Origin: Tenebrio molitor
Taxonomy: Eukaryota; Arthropoda; Insecta; Coleoptera; Tenebrionidae
Direction: 5' to 3'
DNA: 64,000 bases
Assembly: GCF_963966145.1 (NCBI RefSeq)
Contig: NC_091053.1
Location: 13,020,001 to 13,084,000 of the forward strand
Shown here piece after piece: positions 1 through 11,710 of the stretch (its first letter is position 1; every line of letters begins with the position of its first letter). The notes beneath the pieces were generated by a model. It was not told the origin of the DNA and searched no databases. It saw only the letters and a program-made list of their open reading frames with translations. The position numbers and the translations under genes are program-made.

Positions 1-399
1 TCCCTTAAGACGGCTAGCAATCATTCGAACAATTGTGTCATCGTCCCATCGATAACGCTCAGCTAAGCTATCGACTCGTTCCACCCAGTGTTCGATTCTT
101 GCGTCATCCCTAGCTGGGTCGAAGATGGGAATCAAGCACTCGTCTCCTGGATGTGCCGCCGTGCTTCGGGTGCTTTTCAATCGATTTACCTCCCCTTTCA
201 AATCCTTCAGCTGTCGTCTCAACTTCTTAGCTGTCGTCGAAGAAGACGACGTAGATGAGGAAGTAACAGTTGTGGTTGTGGACGAAGAAGCTGCAGACGT
301 CGAAGAAGATGACGAGCTGCTGCGTCGACGTGATCTTCGTTTAGATTTTCGCGACGATTTCTTTGTCTTCGACGACCTTGCAAGCTTTCTTTTCACCAT
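1..399 (-). CDS. Gag-like protein of an LTR retrotransposon (partial)
   Basis: Open on the minus strand from an ATG at 399 to the left edge, 133 codons without a stop. The N-terminal third is strongly basic (Lys/Arg clusters), followed by a Ser/Thr-rich tract of about 35 residues and then a charged segment that could form a coiled coil. From about residue 90 the sequence has the look of an insect Ty3/gypsy-type Gag: it runs IPIFDPARDDARIEHW and ends in a Trp-Asp-Asp...SRLKG motif, as in the capsid N-terminus of such elements. Capsid, nucleocapsid and pol would lie beyond the edge. No LTR or primer-binding site could be fixed between 400 and 780. The plus-strand ORF over the same bases is its shadow. 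Family assignment is from motif similarity only; a BEL/Pao Gag is the alternative. Confidence 0.6.
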   Translation of the reverse strand, partial: MVKRKLARSSKTKKSSRKSKRRSRRRSSSSSSSTSAASSSTTTTVTSSSTSSSSTTAKKLRRQLKDLKGEVNRLKSTRSTAAHPGDECLIPIFDPARDDARIEHWVERVDSLAERYRWDDDTIVRMIASRLKG

Positions 400-693
400 T
401 ATTAACTTCCGTTAACACTTAGTGCCACTAAACACTGTAAAATCCCACTTCTGACTTGTACGGATAATAATTAAGAACAATTCAATTAACTATAAATATA
501 TTCGTAATCGTAAGTGCGTGCTAAATACAACTCAACTCAAACACCCTCTCGTTTCTATCTCCCTAATCTTAACGGTACAATGGTAGTTATGGTCCACAAG
601 TCCCAGGCTCCAACCCCTACGCCGGATGTCGCCCTTCCATGGTGGGGATTATGTGACCTTCGCTGGCGTTTCCCGAAAATGCGTAGCGTACAT

Positions 694-789
694 TTTCATG
701 CACAAAAAACACTCTCTTCGCGCACTTAATATAAAAATAACTATTTCATGCACAAAAAACACTTCACACACTTAATATAAAAATAACTA
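694..789. repeat. Two-copy tandem repeat (about 50 and 46 bp)
   Basis: Copies at 694-743 and 744-789 share the start TTTCATGCACAAAAAACACT and the end CACTTAATATAAAAATAACTA. They differ by a four-base indel and a few substitutions. The repeat lies upstream of the gag-like ORF and may be part of its leader or LTR. Confidence 0.85.
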
Positions 790-2611
790 TTTTTTTGTAG
801 CACTACTAATTTTTTAAACACTCGTATCATCTTGTGCGAAACAATTTGATGCTGCTGAGCTTTTTAATTCAGTATGAATCAAAAGTTTCTTATAAGCTGA
901 TTGAAAATGAATGGCGGTAGGGTTATTTGTAAATCTACCTCATGAGCGAATATTGGAAAAAAAACATCTCTAAATGGTTTTGGCTTAATTTATAGCTCAA
1001 GAAATATTCTAACTGTCTCTTATATGATAATTAATTATTCCTTCAGTGGTGCCCATATTGAATAATATTTAAACAATTTTCTTTCAATGATTTGTTACTT
1101 GTGAAACGAAATATCGCTGTCCTTTTTTTTGTCTTTCTTGGCACCCAAACACGGAACAAGAAACAACCATGATGGTTACTGTGCATTCATAGATCAAATA
1201 AACCAATAACAACACTTTAAAATCTTCGATGTTCTCCGGAAACCACAAATTAAATGAATAGAAACTAGTGTGTTAGCGAGGTCGAGGTGCGTTTATCGTG
1301 CTTTATGCCTGCCTGTCGGACCTCTCAAATAGATATCGCGATCTCTCACTCTTGCCTCCCTCCATACGTTATTAGCTTGATGGTCCTAGGTCTGCGGGCA
1401 TTGTTGCCAAATTTACTTGAGCACGGCTAGTTCATTTAACGTTGGCTACGGTATTGCACACATGATTTTTTCTACTGGAGTTTGGAAAATACATAAAATT
1501 TGGATATTTTTAATATTCTATTAATTCTTTCTAAATTAAAAAGCGAAATCAAAATTGTTCTGCTTTCGTTACCATAGAGAAACAATTTAGTAATGAAAAA
1601 TTGTGAAGGCGTTTAAGTTTTTCTCTCAATTAAATACCACTTTTTACGTTACGTATCCCAGGAAACGACCAAAATTGAACTTTTAGTGTTGAAATATTAT
1701 TTCCGCCCTTAGTAGGAAATTTTTCACTTTTCCTAACTCAAATTAGTATTACAATGTTAAAGTTTTCCAAACTCCATAGAAAAAAATTATTTTCAAACAC
1801 TGCATAGACTCTACAGGTTCTGGACCCACTGCGCTGGATGTAACTTTGTTCAAAGCGTTAATCGCTCCTCTAGTGTGGATGATGTGAACGGGTGTTTTCC
1901 TTGGTAGTTGAAAGTGTTTAATCCTTGTTTAAAACACTAGTCCACATAACTCGTCTACTCCAAACAAAAATAAAATCCCACTAAATTCATCGGCGGTATT
2001 AATCATGGCCCTATAAGGGGAAACCATCAAGAGGTATTTCGAGTAAAGTGTGTTCGTTGTGAGAATCCCGGGATTAAGAGCTGATGAACTTTTTCTCGAC
2101 GATATATTGCTCGGGAACACACCCCGAACGCGTCTGACACCTCAGCAACTTTTCTACACCGACTGCGACAGACAACCGGTGATTATTATAAACAAATTAA
2201 ACCGAAGCGCGTTTTTGTCAGCCAAGAGGGAGGAAATTCTCTCTCCCAACTGTGCAACCACCAACTATATTTTATCCTTCAAGCACGCTTCGCACCATTC
2301 GTGTCGTTTTTCCTAAACTGCTGCTGAAATCTAATTTGGTGCAACATTCACAAGTTCTGCATTTCCAAATATGTACTAATTGCGCATCAAGCCGCTCTGG
2401 AGCATTCAAGCGGCAAACTATCTTGTTTGAGTGTTGCATTCCTGCGGAGCCGTCAATTAATAAACGTGGGTGTATGAATATGGAATTTGCGAGGCAAATT
2501 ACGACATGTTGGAACTCTTAATTATGAAATGTACAGAAAGTGCCAGTTGTGGCTTGAAGAGCCTGAGCTTAATCAGATGTAAAATGTCTTTGAAGCAAGT
2601 TTTGGCGAAGT
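790..2611. other. No gene recognised
   Basis: AT-rich DNA with only short open frames. Two overlapping plus-strand frames at 2050-2521 have no recognisable domain and no coherent codon pattern. No terminal inverted repeats were found. Confidence 0.6.
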
Positions 2612-2710
2612 TTTTTTCAACACGACGGTGCTCCAGGTCATAATGCACTAATCCCTTTAGTCGAAAAAATCTTGTTATGTGATGTAATTAGTGTTTCTCC
2701 GGCGGCCACC
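2612..2710 (+). pseudogene. Degraded DDE transposase fragment
   Basis: One plus-strand frame reads FFQHDGAPGHNALIPLVEKI, the pattern around the second catalytic Asp of Tc1/mariner-type transposases (HDGAPxH). The frame continues for about 15 codons without further recognisable motifs. No HTH or DD(E/D) partner motif is visible nearby and no TIRs were found, so this is a short relic. Confidence 0.4.
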
Positions 2711-3202
2711 CATCCAACTGTTGACCGCCCCCAGCGCTGCTTAACCCTTCTGACCTAAAATAATTTTTTTCTAACATTTTTTCACAACCCCTACCTGGAT
2801 CTCCCTGCATCCCTCCCTGCTCGTCACAGGCCTTATGTGCGCCGCCACCCTAGTGACACTGTGTAAATGGATACAGGGTGAATTCTAAATACGTCACAAT
2901 CTTAAAACCTCAGGATCTTCACGAAGTGAATAAACCGAAAATGTGATTAAATATTTTAAATTCCTAAAGTCCAATTTAACTTAATTCCATCCCGAACGAG
3001 ACGCTTCTGAAAGTTCTAATAAATCGAAACATGAATATCCGCAAAAACGATTTAAAAACTGAGAGTGACAAAACATTGTTTTAAATGAAATAGCCGAAAA
3101 ACACTTTAAACACAGCCGAAAAAACGTATAAGATTAAGAGTGAAAACCAAGTGAAAGGAAAAGTCAAAGCAAAAACCACAACTACCGTACTTGCAATAAT
3201 TA

Positions 3203-3530
3203 TTAGACACAATGTTCAAAATGTCGGTCGTGATTTGTAATACACGCCTGTGCCCTTCGATGTAGATTGTCCCGAACCCTTGCAAAACTTGCTGCATCAT
3301 CCGGGATTTGCGCTGATGAATATGGGTGTTAAAAACTCCGTTAACAACACTATTCGCATAAAATCAGGTTGATCTACGCACATTTGAATCACTCACAAAC
3401 GTCTTGCGGACGAATGCAATCGAAAAGTACCATTTTCCCGTAGACAACAGCCAGAAATGTTTGCGAATGTGGAACACGACGCGCCGGAAACTTTTCGCGA
3501 TACAAATCTTGTGCCTTTAAGGTTGTACTA
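3203..3530 (-). pseudogene. Internally deleted mariner-like transposase (HTH start joined to C-terminus)
   Basis: The minus strand from about 3530 reads LKAQDLYREKFPARRVPHS, the first HTH of the IS630/mariner group. After about 100 degraded bases it reads AQIPDDAASFARV and then ACITNHDRHFEHCV followed by a stop at 3203-3205, the canonical C-terminus (basic block, Cys, then FEH). The whole catalytic core, including all three acidic residues, is missing. Frames differ between the two pieces. It cannot be active. Confidence 0.65.
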
Positions 3531-4976
3531 TGGTCAAGAAAAAAATTACCTTACATTCAAAAAATCTGAAAAAATTACCAGCGCTTACAAATAATTCAAG
3601 TTTAATATAAGATTAATTTTAAAAAAATCTTCCGTACAGTTTCTTAAAAAAATTAGAAAAACCATGTTTTTAACCCCATTTTATTTTTTATATTAAAAAT
3701 GGGATGATAAATTTTAATGAAAATCCAACATCAGGTTACAATAGCTTTTCTGTAGTTGTTCCATTTTTTTGAGTGATTTTGAATGTACAGTTTTTGCATA
3801 AAAAAATAAAAAAAAGACGATTCGAAATCAAGCAAAAATACATTAATTAAAACTAAAAACCCATTGTACAGTTTGTAAATACAATGAAAAGAAGATGTAA
3901 GTCAAATGATTGGCTGCAATAATGTTTTTTTCCTCAAAAAAAGCATTTTGAGATTATAATTTCAAAATGCGACACTACTAATGCAACACTGCACAGTAGC
4001 GTCCCCATAGCCTGGACGGATATCTCCTCAATTACTACCTCCAATATCATCAGTGCCATCTGCAAACTGATAGATAGACAAACAGTTTATTTATTTCAAG
4101 GAACTGTAAAATGGATTGGGTGTTTCCCAAAATACGTCCACTGGGTACTATTTATTGCTTTATGGCCCTTTGAATTCTCAACATTGTCGTTGAGGACGAG
4201 GACATAATGGGGCCAAAGCAACTTTCTATGAAAGAAGGAATAACATAAAATCCCAAGGCGCCTATCAGTTTAGACCCGAGTGGTTTTTAAAAATCTGTAA
4301 ACAAAAAACACCTGGTTAACGACTGAAAAACCATGTAAAAAATCACACTTGTCTTTTGAAAGAAATATGTACTTCTAAAAAAAATCAAGGCAACGATTCG
4401 CATTACGGTTTATCCTGTGCCAAACCTGATATGCAGGAAAGCGAAGTCAATTTTTTAATTGATAAACAAATGAAACTTTTAAATGTGTCTTTTGATGAGC
4501 AGAAAATGATTCAAAGAAAAAAACTTTTTTTTTTCAAATTCAGGGACAATTATTTGTGACTCAACGCAAATACTGCGATTTTATAGTTTGGACTCCAAAA
4601 CAAATCAACGTTGAAACTGTTGAAACGATAGTGGTAGGTGATCAATTTATGGAAAATATCCTTCCAAAATTAAAACATTTTTATTACTAGGGGTGCCGGA
4701 CCCTTTCGGCTACCTGGAAATGTATAAATACCAAATATTTTGTCGAGTGCAGATCTCCAGAGTTTAAAACTTGTAAATAGAGATTCGTTCTCTGTTTATC
4801 GGTCACGTGTTCAAAAACGCTTGAAGCACTAGCCGCGAACTGGTCGACAGTAGACACGAACGTAATATGAAATTACGAGATTCAAATTAATTTTTTGATT
4901 ATTGAAACTTAAATGTCATCATTTTTGACGCTTGTAGAAAAAATTATAGTTAAAGTTTATTCATTTTCAATATACC

Positions 4977-5175
4977 GGGTGATCAAAAAGGACTGTTTGA
5001 GTTGGCAATACTATTAAGAGAATTTTGTTATTCGGCTGTTTGCAATACTGCAACCGGATACGTCTTTTGACAGAAATTTGACGTGGAATCAACAGCGACA
5101 AATTGTAGGTTATGTATGTAACGGTACAAAAAACAATTCAGCGCGAATTCTCTGCCGTAAATGTCGATTTTAAGT
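4977..5175. mobile_element. Partial end of another DNA transposon
   Basis: Starts after TA with CCGGGTGATCAAAAAGGACT, a TIR-like sequence. At 5140-5165 the minus strand reads LRQRIRAE, the same motif as the transposase C-terminus at 57571-57723. No opposite end was found. This looks like a relic inserted into the 2874-7429 element. Confidence 0.4.
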
Positions 5176-5947
5176 GCCCCCACTGAAAAACAATTTTACG
5201 TTAAAAACTAAATTAAATATTTTGGAGTAAAATTTATCATTTTCTCGAAAAAAATGTTATGTAAGGCAACAATTTTTTTTATTCATCGTTTAGGTAGTAG
5301 GAAGGTCTATCAAAAAGAGAAGAAAAAAGTGGAGGTTGTAATTTAAAAAATTTAATTAAAAATAAAAAAAACAATCATGACGTCAAAAATACATGACGTC
5401 GTAAGTAAAATTTTTATGTCATAAGGTGGCTAATTAAAAATAAAATTGATTTGTCCGCGCGTTTTGTCTGAAAACATTAAATAACGTTATTATAATTTTG
5501 TTCCTTTGTTTATAACCACACTGTATATAAAAAAAATACGATTAAGTAATTAAGTAACGATATCCTGGAGGCCACAGGCAGGGTTATAAAGAGAAAATGC
5601 CTAACTTTAAAGACAAAATAAAGTGTTCATTGGTGTTGTAAAAAGTAAATGGTCAAACTTTGGGGAAAATGCCAGTTTACCAAATGGTTGAGGAGATTTT
5701 TGCCATAAATTGACAAATCCACTTTTAATTTAAATTGACTTATTTAAAATGTTAGCTTCAATCTCTTTCAGATATCTGAAGGGGAGGTACGGAAAATTTT
5801 GAAAGAAGGTTTTGAAAATTTGCCTGGGAGTAAACGAGGAATTAAACAGAAAAATGAAAGTTTTTGAAGTTGCACATTAAAGAAAGATCTACAAATCAAA
5901 TGATGGAATTCTCAGAACGAATATTTTACTTTAGATAAAAGACTTGC

Positions 5948-6338
5948 TATAGTCTATTTTTTAATCAAAGAACCACAACACCGCAATTTACACCCAAAAT
6001 AGAGCTGACAACATTGTACACTTTTGACATAGGGTGAAAAATCTCATCATAAAAGATTGAGGTTATTAGAGATATTAGTAGCGCAGCATGTTAATAAAGT
6101 TAATAACAACTAATAACAACTCATTTGAGAGTTGAATAAATTTCTTACTTTGCGAGGCATTTTTAATAACACATTCAAATTTTAGCTGCGAGTTTGCGTA
6201 CTTTCAAGGACATTAAAAATGACAGATGTTGGCTGGTATAGCCAATAGACATCATTAAATTCCCTAAATTTAGTAAAATTTTATATTTACAAACCTAAAT
6301 CAACAGGTTGTGGTTCTTTGATTAAAAAATAGACTGTA
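5948..6338. mobile_element. MITE with ~30-bp perfect TIRs
   Basis: TIRs at 5948-5979 and 6307-6338 are near-perfect reverse complements with the core TTTTTTAATCAAAGAACCAC, bordered by TA. The interior at 6045-6115 contains a segment (GAGATATTAGTAGCGCAGC) that recurs at 61605-61650, so part of it belongs to a dispersed family. Confidence 0.8.
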
Positions 6339-6699
6339 ATTGTTGTTAAAAATACATTCACGTTCGTCTAAATAATATTTTTTATTTTCTGTTTAATTTA
6401 TCATCTTAATAGTAATAAATTATATTAGTAGGTCTTAGGTTGCATTAAAAATCTTTAAATTGGTGAAGAAAAAAATACCTATATCAAAATATAATTTAGA
6501 TTTCTCTGCAGCGAGTGTAAGTGGGCCAACTGAAGCTGGACGGGGCTCGTATACCTGTTAACAGGATTATACCCACAGTAAAAGTATAAATTATACCCAT
6601 AGCTTCGGGCGGAAAGGAGGTGAAGGGAAGCGGTCGAGTTTGAATCCACCTACCGGTCAACAATTGTGCTTGCACATCAACCCTTCTTCTTTCTATAAG

Positions 6700-7095
6700 G
6701 AAATTGAAATCTGTAAAGGGAAGGATAGAAGGTTGGTGTGTTGCCTATACGCCAACTATCAGAGTGTGAAACTTCAGAGCCATCTTGCGTTGGTGAAACG
6801 TAATATTTTTGGGCATTGTACAACCTTAAGGGTGACCGATACTGGCGAAGTGTTTCAGTTTTGCCACCTTTATATCATCAGACAATCTTTTTCTCTTATA
6901 AAGAAAGTACAACGTGGCGGTCTGGAGAATTAAAAAACCTTTAATTTGATGTATGATACTTGGCGAATGATTGCGTATTAACTGAGTTATTTGCAATTAA
7001 TGAAATACACTCTAGTCAACGCTGGTATCGGTCACCCTTAAGCCAACACCATCTGCACTTCCGTAACAAAGTACCATATCGGTCCTTTCACTATT
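6700..7095 (-). pseudogene. Transposase N-terminal relic interrupted by a TTAA MITE
   Basis: Minus strand just above 7042 reads TDMVLCYGSADGVG, resembling the start of mariner-like transposases (DMxxxYGxxxGN). The frame is broken by the 208-bp MITE at 6830-7037. Deleting the MITE plus one TTAA copy continues the frame through LRLYNAQKYY and on for about 40 codons to a stop. The HTH is recognisable but diverged. Confidence 0.5.
6830..7037. mobile_element. piggyBac-type MITE with TTAA duplication
   Basis: Perfect TTAA copies at 6826-6829 and 7038-7041 flank a 208-bp segment with TIRs beginning GGGTGACCGATAC. The TTAA target and GGG start fit the piggyBac superfamily. It carries no transposase. 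Confidence 0.85.
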
Positions 7096-7683
7096 GGTAT
7101 AATTTTCCATGATAATGACACACTCAGACGCAAAATTCCAACCAAACAATAGCCGAAGGTCGCACTGAAAACAACTAATCTGCACGCGGTACTAGGACCC
7201 GCGTAATAAAACTTTTTGCACCTTTTTTGCGTTGCTCTCGATAACTTTTTAAATCTTACTATTCGTCCTAACGTGATATCAGTGGCGTACTCAACTTTTG
7301 TGCTTGAATTGTACATGGTTTTTCTGCCCTTATGCGGATCTATAGCGCAAAACTGAGTGCACGTGATTTTCACAATTGGTCTGAAGATCCTGGGGTTTTA
7401 AGATTGTGACGTATTTCAAATTCACGCTGTATAATCAATTAATCAAGTTTGGTAACTGAACTGAGATTATAACTAATACAAGCCAACATTAACTTATCAT
7501 AATAAGCAAAGTGTACGTAATGAAAGTCAGACACACATCTGCAAGCTCTCGGGGGCATTTTATTAATAATAATAATTTAGCGCTTAAGTGAACACGTGAT
7601 TCGGCACGACTGGAATAAATTCGACTTTTTTCTTCGGAGGATCGGAAGGGGTAGGTCGTTCCCCTGAAAGGCCAGTATACAAT

Positions 7684-7893
7684 ATTCGGTTGTAATTCCA
7701 CGAGAGCTCTGAAATGGTCGATTTTTAACACGAAAGCTCTCCTAGGTAACAACAAGTGTCACTTTGACAGTATTAATTTCCCGACACCGAAAGTGGAGGG
7801 AAATTATGTCAAAGTGACACGAGTGGTTACCTTTTGAGAGCTTGAGTGTTAAAACAGATCATTTCAAGAGCTAGAGTGTAATTCGGTTGATTA
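7684..7893. mobile_element. Foldback MITE
   Basis: Almost the whole segment is an inverted repeat. Arms about 95 bp long pair around a centre near 7790 (AATTTCCC...GGGAAATT). Outer ends are CGGTTGTAATT and AATTCGGTTG-type sequences. No coding capacity. Confidence 0.75.
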
Positions 7894-8095
7894 TTTCATG
7901 AATTAAACAGTACCATTTGACAACAGTATTTATTTTATTACTTTAGCAATAGGATTGAAAACATCTGAGAGACCTACTTGACGAATGATCGAATTATCAC
8001 TACAATCCAAAAATCATAGCAACGAGTTAAAACTCAGAAGAAATATATTCGGCACATGTCAATGTCAAGAGTTGTATTTTACATGAGAATTTAAC

Positions 8096-8107
8096 AAACT
8101 AGAACCA
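8096..8107. repeat. SINE target-site duplication, left copy
   Basis: AAACTAGAACCA, repeated exactly at 8548-8559 on the other side of the SINE. Confidence 0.85.
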
Positions 8108-8550
8108 GGTGGCTCGGTGGCCGTATGGCGGTCGGAGAAAGTACTCCGAGGTCGCGGTCCCGATGCTAGTAGGTTCGAATCCCACCGAAGGGGGAGGATT
8201 TTTTCAAAGGAAGGAACCTCCGCCGAGCCATGGATGTGTGTGTATGTCTCCTCGGGGCTCACGGTAGGGTAGTGGAAGGAAGAATCAACACTCTTTCGGC
8301 CACCACCGCGAGGTCAGCACGGGTTCGAGTCTCGTCGGGAAAAGGCGCCCATGGGTGTATAAATGTTGTTGTGTATGTCTGTGAATGTGAGGTGGAATGG
8401 GCGTGGGTGGCCGGGGAAAGTGCCCCGGAGCCCCGTCGCATCACCTGAGAAGGCAAAGGAAATTGGAATGGAAAAAAAACGGCCGACCGAAAGGTACCGT
8501 AAAAAGCCGTATGGCTAAAAACGGGAATGGCAATTAAAAAAAAAAAAAAA
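8108..8550 (+). mobile_element. Complete dimeric tRNA-derived SINE
   Basis: About 443 bp with a poly(A) tail at 8536-8550 and perfect 12-bp target duplications (8096-8107, 8548-8559; three of the right-hand bases may belong to the tail). The head carries pol III internal promoter boxes: an A-box-like TGGCTCGGTGG near 8110 and a consensus B box GGTTCGAATCC at 8172-8182. A second tRNA-like unit follows, with another B box GGTTCGAGTCT at 8322-8332, so this is a dimer. The tail unit after 8400 is GC-rich and unrelated to a tRNA. The plus and minus ORFs over it are accidental products of GC content. Confidence 0.88.
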
Positions 8551-8852
8551 CTAGAACCACAGACATTCACGAAACGGTATTTATTAATTATTAATTATAT
8601 CAACAGTGGTAATTTCTGCCACTGAAGTAGACCCCCATCTATTTGCTTGCATACTGACAAATTTAAACTGTCAAAAGCGAATTTGTTGATTTGGTGACAA
8701 TTGAAGAGTTAGATGCAGAATAATCGCCTATTTATTTTGTACCTACAGAATAATCAAAAAAGCTCGCTCGTAATTGGCTGTTATTCAGTCCAATTCTTAA
8801 CGTTCATTGGTTCTTTGACACGTGCGTTGAATTCTCTGTAATAATATCACAA

Positions 8853-9009
8853 GAGAGTGAGAATAAATTGAAAATAATTCGACAGATTTTCGAAAACTTG
8901 TTGCCAGGCAATAGACACGAGAGCCCGGAGGGCTCGAGTGGCTATTGCCATCTGGCAACAAGTTTGAGAAAGAATCTGGAGAATTATTTTCTATTTATTC
9001 TCACTCTCG
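8853..9009. mobile_element. Foldback MITE
   Basis: Arms of about 65-70 bp (GAGAGTGAGAATAAATTGAA and complement) flank a GC-rich core at 8920-8940 that reads CGAGAGCCCGGAGGGCTCG. Arms contain CTTGTTGCCAG paired with CTGGCAACAAG. Confidence 0.75.
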
Positions 9010-9310
9010 AGGGGTATTCGTGGGATTATTTTTTCATGAGTACAAAATCAAAAATACAAAAAAAAAATAATTATCGCACTGAATCGTTCTTCGTTCATGT
9101 TCAACAATTGATGACACTTACTGTCAAATTGAAAAATACGTTGTCACTAAAGAAAAATTAAAACAAAATACGAACTATAATTAATCTCACTTGGATAATG
9201 TACTTAGATTATTCTCACTATAATAATGATACAATTGGACAGATTTGAACATGTGATCAAAAATGCTGACAAACTATTGGAAGTTATAAACATGAAAAAA
9301 TAATCAGCTA

Positions 9311-9459
9311 TAATATAACAAGTGGTATGATTATTATCGATGATATTATGAGTGAAATTGTGCTGGAGATTTCACGAGTCCGAAGGACGAGTGAAATGTC
9401 CTGCTTCAATTTCACGAATTTAATATCATCGATGATTAATCATACCACGTGTTATATTC
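9311..9459. mobile_element. Foldback MITE
   Basis: Arms of about 60 bp (TAATATAACAAGTGGTATGA and its complement) enclose the core CACGAGTCCGAAGGACGAGTG. There is no coding capacity. Confidence 0.7.
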
Positions 9460-9828
9460 GATGAGACAATATAATGAATGAAATACAAAATTATTCATTT
9501 ATTTGTCAAATTGACAAATTTATTTCAATCAAAAATCGTAACGACGAAAGTAAATAAGAAAATATTTTTTTTGTTTTTTATAATCGCTGTGATAGCCATG
9601 CAACTAAGGACTTTTACGCGTTTTCATTGGATCATTCATGATCACGTGATACATGAATTATATTGTCAAGTGAATGGGCTCGTTTAGGGAAAGTTTCTCG
9701 TTTTATCAGCGAAAAAAAGCTTTGCCACTTAGCGAACGCGATAAATAAGAATTAGCGGTTGGACGACGATTATCTATGACTGTGGCCGGTCCGACGGGCA
9801 GGGGTGGCTATTAAGACCCCGTATACTA

Positions 9829-10074
9829 GTTTCAATTTGGTTGTAGGTCGTAAAATTGTATTGGATATTATGAGCGATTAATGGGCACAATGGTTGGGTT
9901 TGAAAAGGTTGGGGAGCGGCGCGTGCCGTTTGCCGTACAATGCAAATATACCAAATGTACAATACAACCCTGCTTAAAATATTACCTGCTAGTGGTAAAC
10001 TAGGATTTATAAGCCCCGTAAGATCTTTAACTTAAAGTACCATAAAATTTTACGACCTACAACCAAATTGAAAC
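9829..10074. mobile_element. MITE with ~33-bp TIRs
   Basis: TIRs GTTTCAATTTGGTTGTAGGT and its complement, with TA at 9827-9828 and 10075-10076. The interior has no ORF of note. Confidence 0.75.
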
Positions 10075-10259
10075 TACAGTACACGGTGTGTTCGATCGAA
10101 AATGTATTTGTGTGAGGGTGAATTTCAACGAAAAGCTCGTCTAATCGGTTGACGTGAGATGTAATTCTTTCAATTAATATTAATTGGGGATAATTTAATG
10201 TGAGGGGTTGCAGTGGAGCCACGTCAGTAAAATTCGGTCCTGCCTTGAATAGTAAAATA

Positions 10260-11135
10260 GCTGACAGTGGAAACGGGTTTCATGAACCTGAAAATCGTCG
10301 CCTGCACAGATTGCGTCACATCGGAGCTAGTTTACCCCAATAGTGCTTGTAAGTACTATTACGACCGAAAAACGGGCCAGCCACAAAACAGATTTCAGGT
10401 GTCCAGATTGGAGTGCGGAAGGGAGAAAGAGACGCACGAGTCGAAAGACAGCACAACATTTATTCACGTCCTGGTTTACAGGGGCGGCTTGCCCGGTTCC
10501 TGCACCTCGCAGGGTGCGATTTCGTAAGCACTGGTCACTCCTCGTTCGGGCTTGGTTTGTCCTCGCGTGGTTCAGTGGGACCGAAAGTGGCTCGAGGGTG
10601 GACCGTACTGTTTTCGGGAATAAGTAGTAGTCGCCGGCGGAGCTCCTCCGGAGTCGGGGCTCGCTTCCTCCCTGGCCGGGCTTCACCGGGTGGTGTCGCT
10701 GGAGAATTGAGTGTGAAGGAGTTCTGAGAGAGTTGAGAGACTCGAGGGAGTCGTGAGAGTTGAGAGAGTCCTGAGAAGCCTGAGAGAGTAGAGAGACTCG
10801 AGAGAGTCGAGAGAATCCTGCTGGTCTCTTGCGACGCTAATACCGTATTTTATCCGTCTTTGACGTTTTCGGTTCCGATCCCTAACTGGATGGCGAGCCT
10901 GCCTTTTCGCCGGTTATTTGATTGGTCCTTGGACCTTCCTTCGCCTCCGGAACGTCATTTCACGAAACGTTCGGACAATATTTTTAACTCGGCGAAAACG
11001 GTACCTATGCTTCGGTTCTTCGGTCGACTTTTGCACGGAAAAGAGAACGAGTTCTTCCGTTGCGGTTTTGCGTCGGCGCTCTTCACTTATTAGTGGGGAC
11101 GAGTTAGAGGGTGGTTTTACCGACCGATAACATCG
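10260..11135. other. GC-rich block, possibly a solo LTR or unrecognised promoter/UTR
   Basis: Clearly more GC- and CpG-rich than its surroundings. Overlapping ORFs of 70-119 codons exist in several frames on both strands, which argues for composition rather than coding. The minus strand has an AATAAA near 10465 in a context resembling an LTR R region, but no terminal repeat pair or target duplication could be fixed. A GA-rich tandem stretch lies inside. Confidence 0.4.
10721..10825 (+). repeat. GA-rich degenerate tandem repeat
   Basis: Repeats of roughly 10-20 bases built on GAGAGAGT, GAGACTCGAG and TCCTGAGAG run for about 100 bp. Copies are diverged and the period varies. Confidence 0.75.
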
Positions 11136-11446
11136 TCACAGTATGCATAATTCTTTTTTTTTGTTCGTTATAGTCGTGAAAAAAACTGTTAAAATTATAA
11201 TTTTTGTATGCATTCTCGATCATAACTGACGATAGGAACGACATATTTGATTAATTCTTTTTTTTGCCTCTGGGCTGGTCCTGTCAGTTTTCAGTTAGGG
11301 TTAATTTTATAGCATTTCCCGGTCCAACAGTTCCACCCTTTATTTACCACTAAATCCAATAATTCCATTATTTATGTAAAATAAAATTCTTATTTTCATT
11401 TGATTTGCACGGTATCTGTTTAAGAGAATATAATTGTAATGGTTGA

Positions 11447-11528
11447 TCAATTTGTGATTAATTCTTGAACTCGTGTGGTGTGACCTTGTGAGGGCGACGT
11501 AATTCCATCCCAGTCGAGTTTGTGATGA
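11447..11528. repeat. Direct repeat, copy 1 (partner at 11711-11782)
   Basis: Both copies start ATCAATTTGTGATTAA and end ATCCCAGTCGAGTTTGTGAT with a diverged middle. They lie just downstream of the LRR gene, suggesting a local duplication of its 3' flank. Confidence 0.75.
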
Positions 11529-11710
11529 CCTCAGAACAGTCGAGTTTATGACACAAGGTAGAATAACATTCGTGATGAGTTTCTGGGTGGGAGAAAAGGC
11601 ATGACGCATTGATTAATAATAACAATCTCAGTAGTGGCACTCTATATTTCATATTTGCAAAATGTTCTATGACAAAATTACAATATTAAACATACTTGCT
11701 GTGATTGTGT

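Larger units (their letters stand above)
2874..7429 (-). mobile_element. Tc1/mariner-like element with ~50-bp TIRs, carrying later insertions
   Basis: Inverted repeats of about 50 bp at 2874-2923 and 7380-7429 begin CAGGGTGAATT and CAGCGTGAATT and share the block AATACGTCACAATCTTAAAA. Each end is bordered by TA (2872-2873 and 7430-7431), the Tc1/mariner duplication. Transposase relics on the minus strand lie near both ends: N-terminal near 7.1 kb and an HTH plus C-terminus at 3.2-3.5 kb. The 4.5-kb interior contains at least two smaller TIR elements and a relic of a third family. The present form cannot encode a transposase. Confidence 0.7.

Noticed and set aside
125..415. Plus-strand ORF rich in Asp/Glu
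   Set aside because: Antisense of the gag-like ORF; the acidic run is the complement of its Ser/Arg codons.
8230..8570. ORFs over the SINE
   Set aside because: Pol III retroposon body; no protein expected.
10327..10727. Overlapping ORFs of 94-119 codons on both strands
   Set aside because: They coexist in several frames within GC-rich DNA and show no domain.
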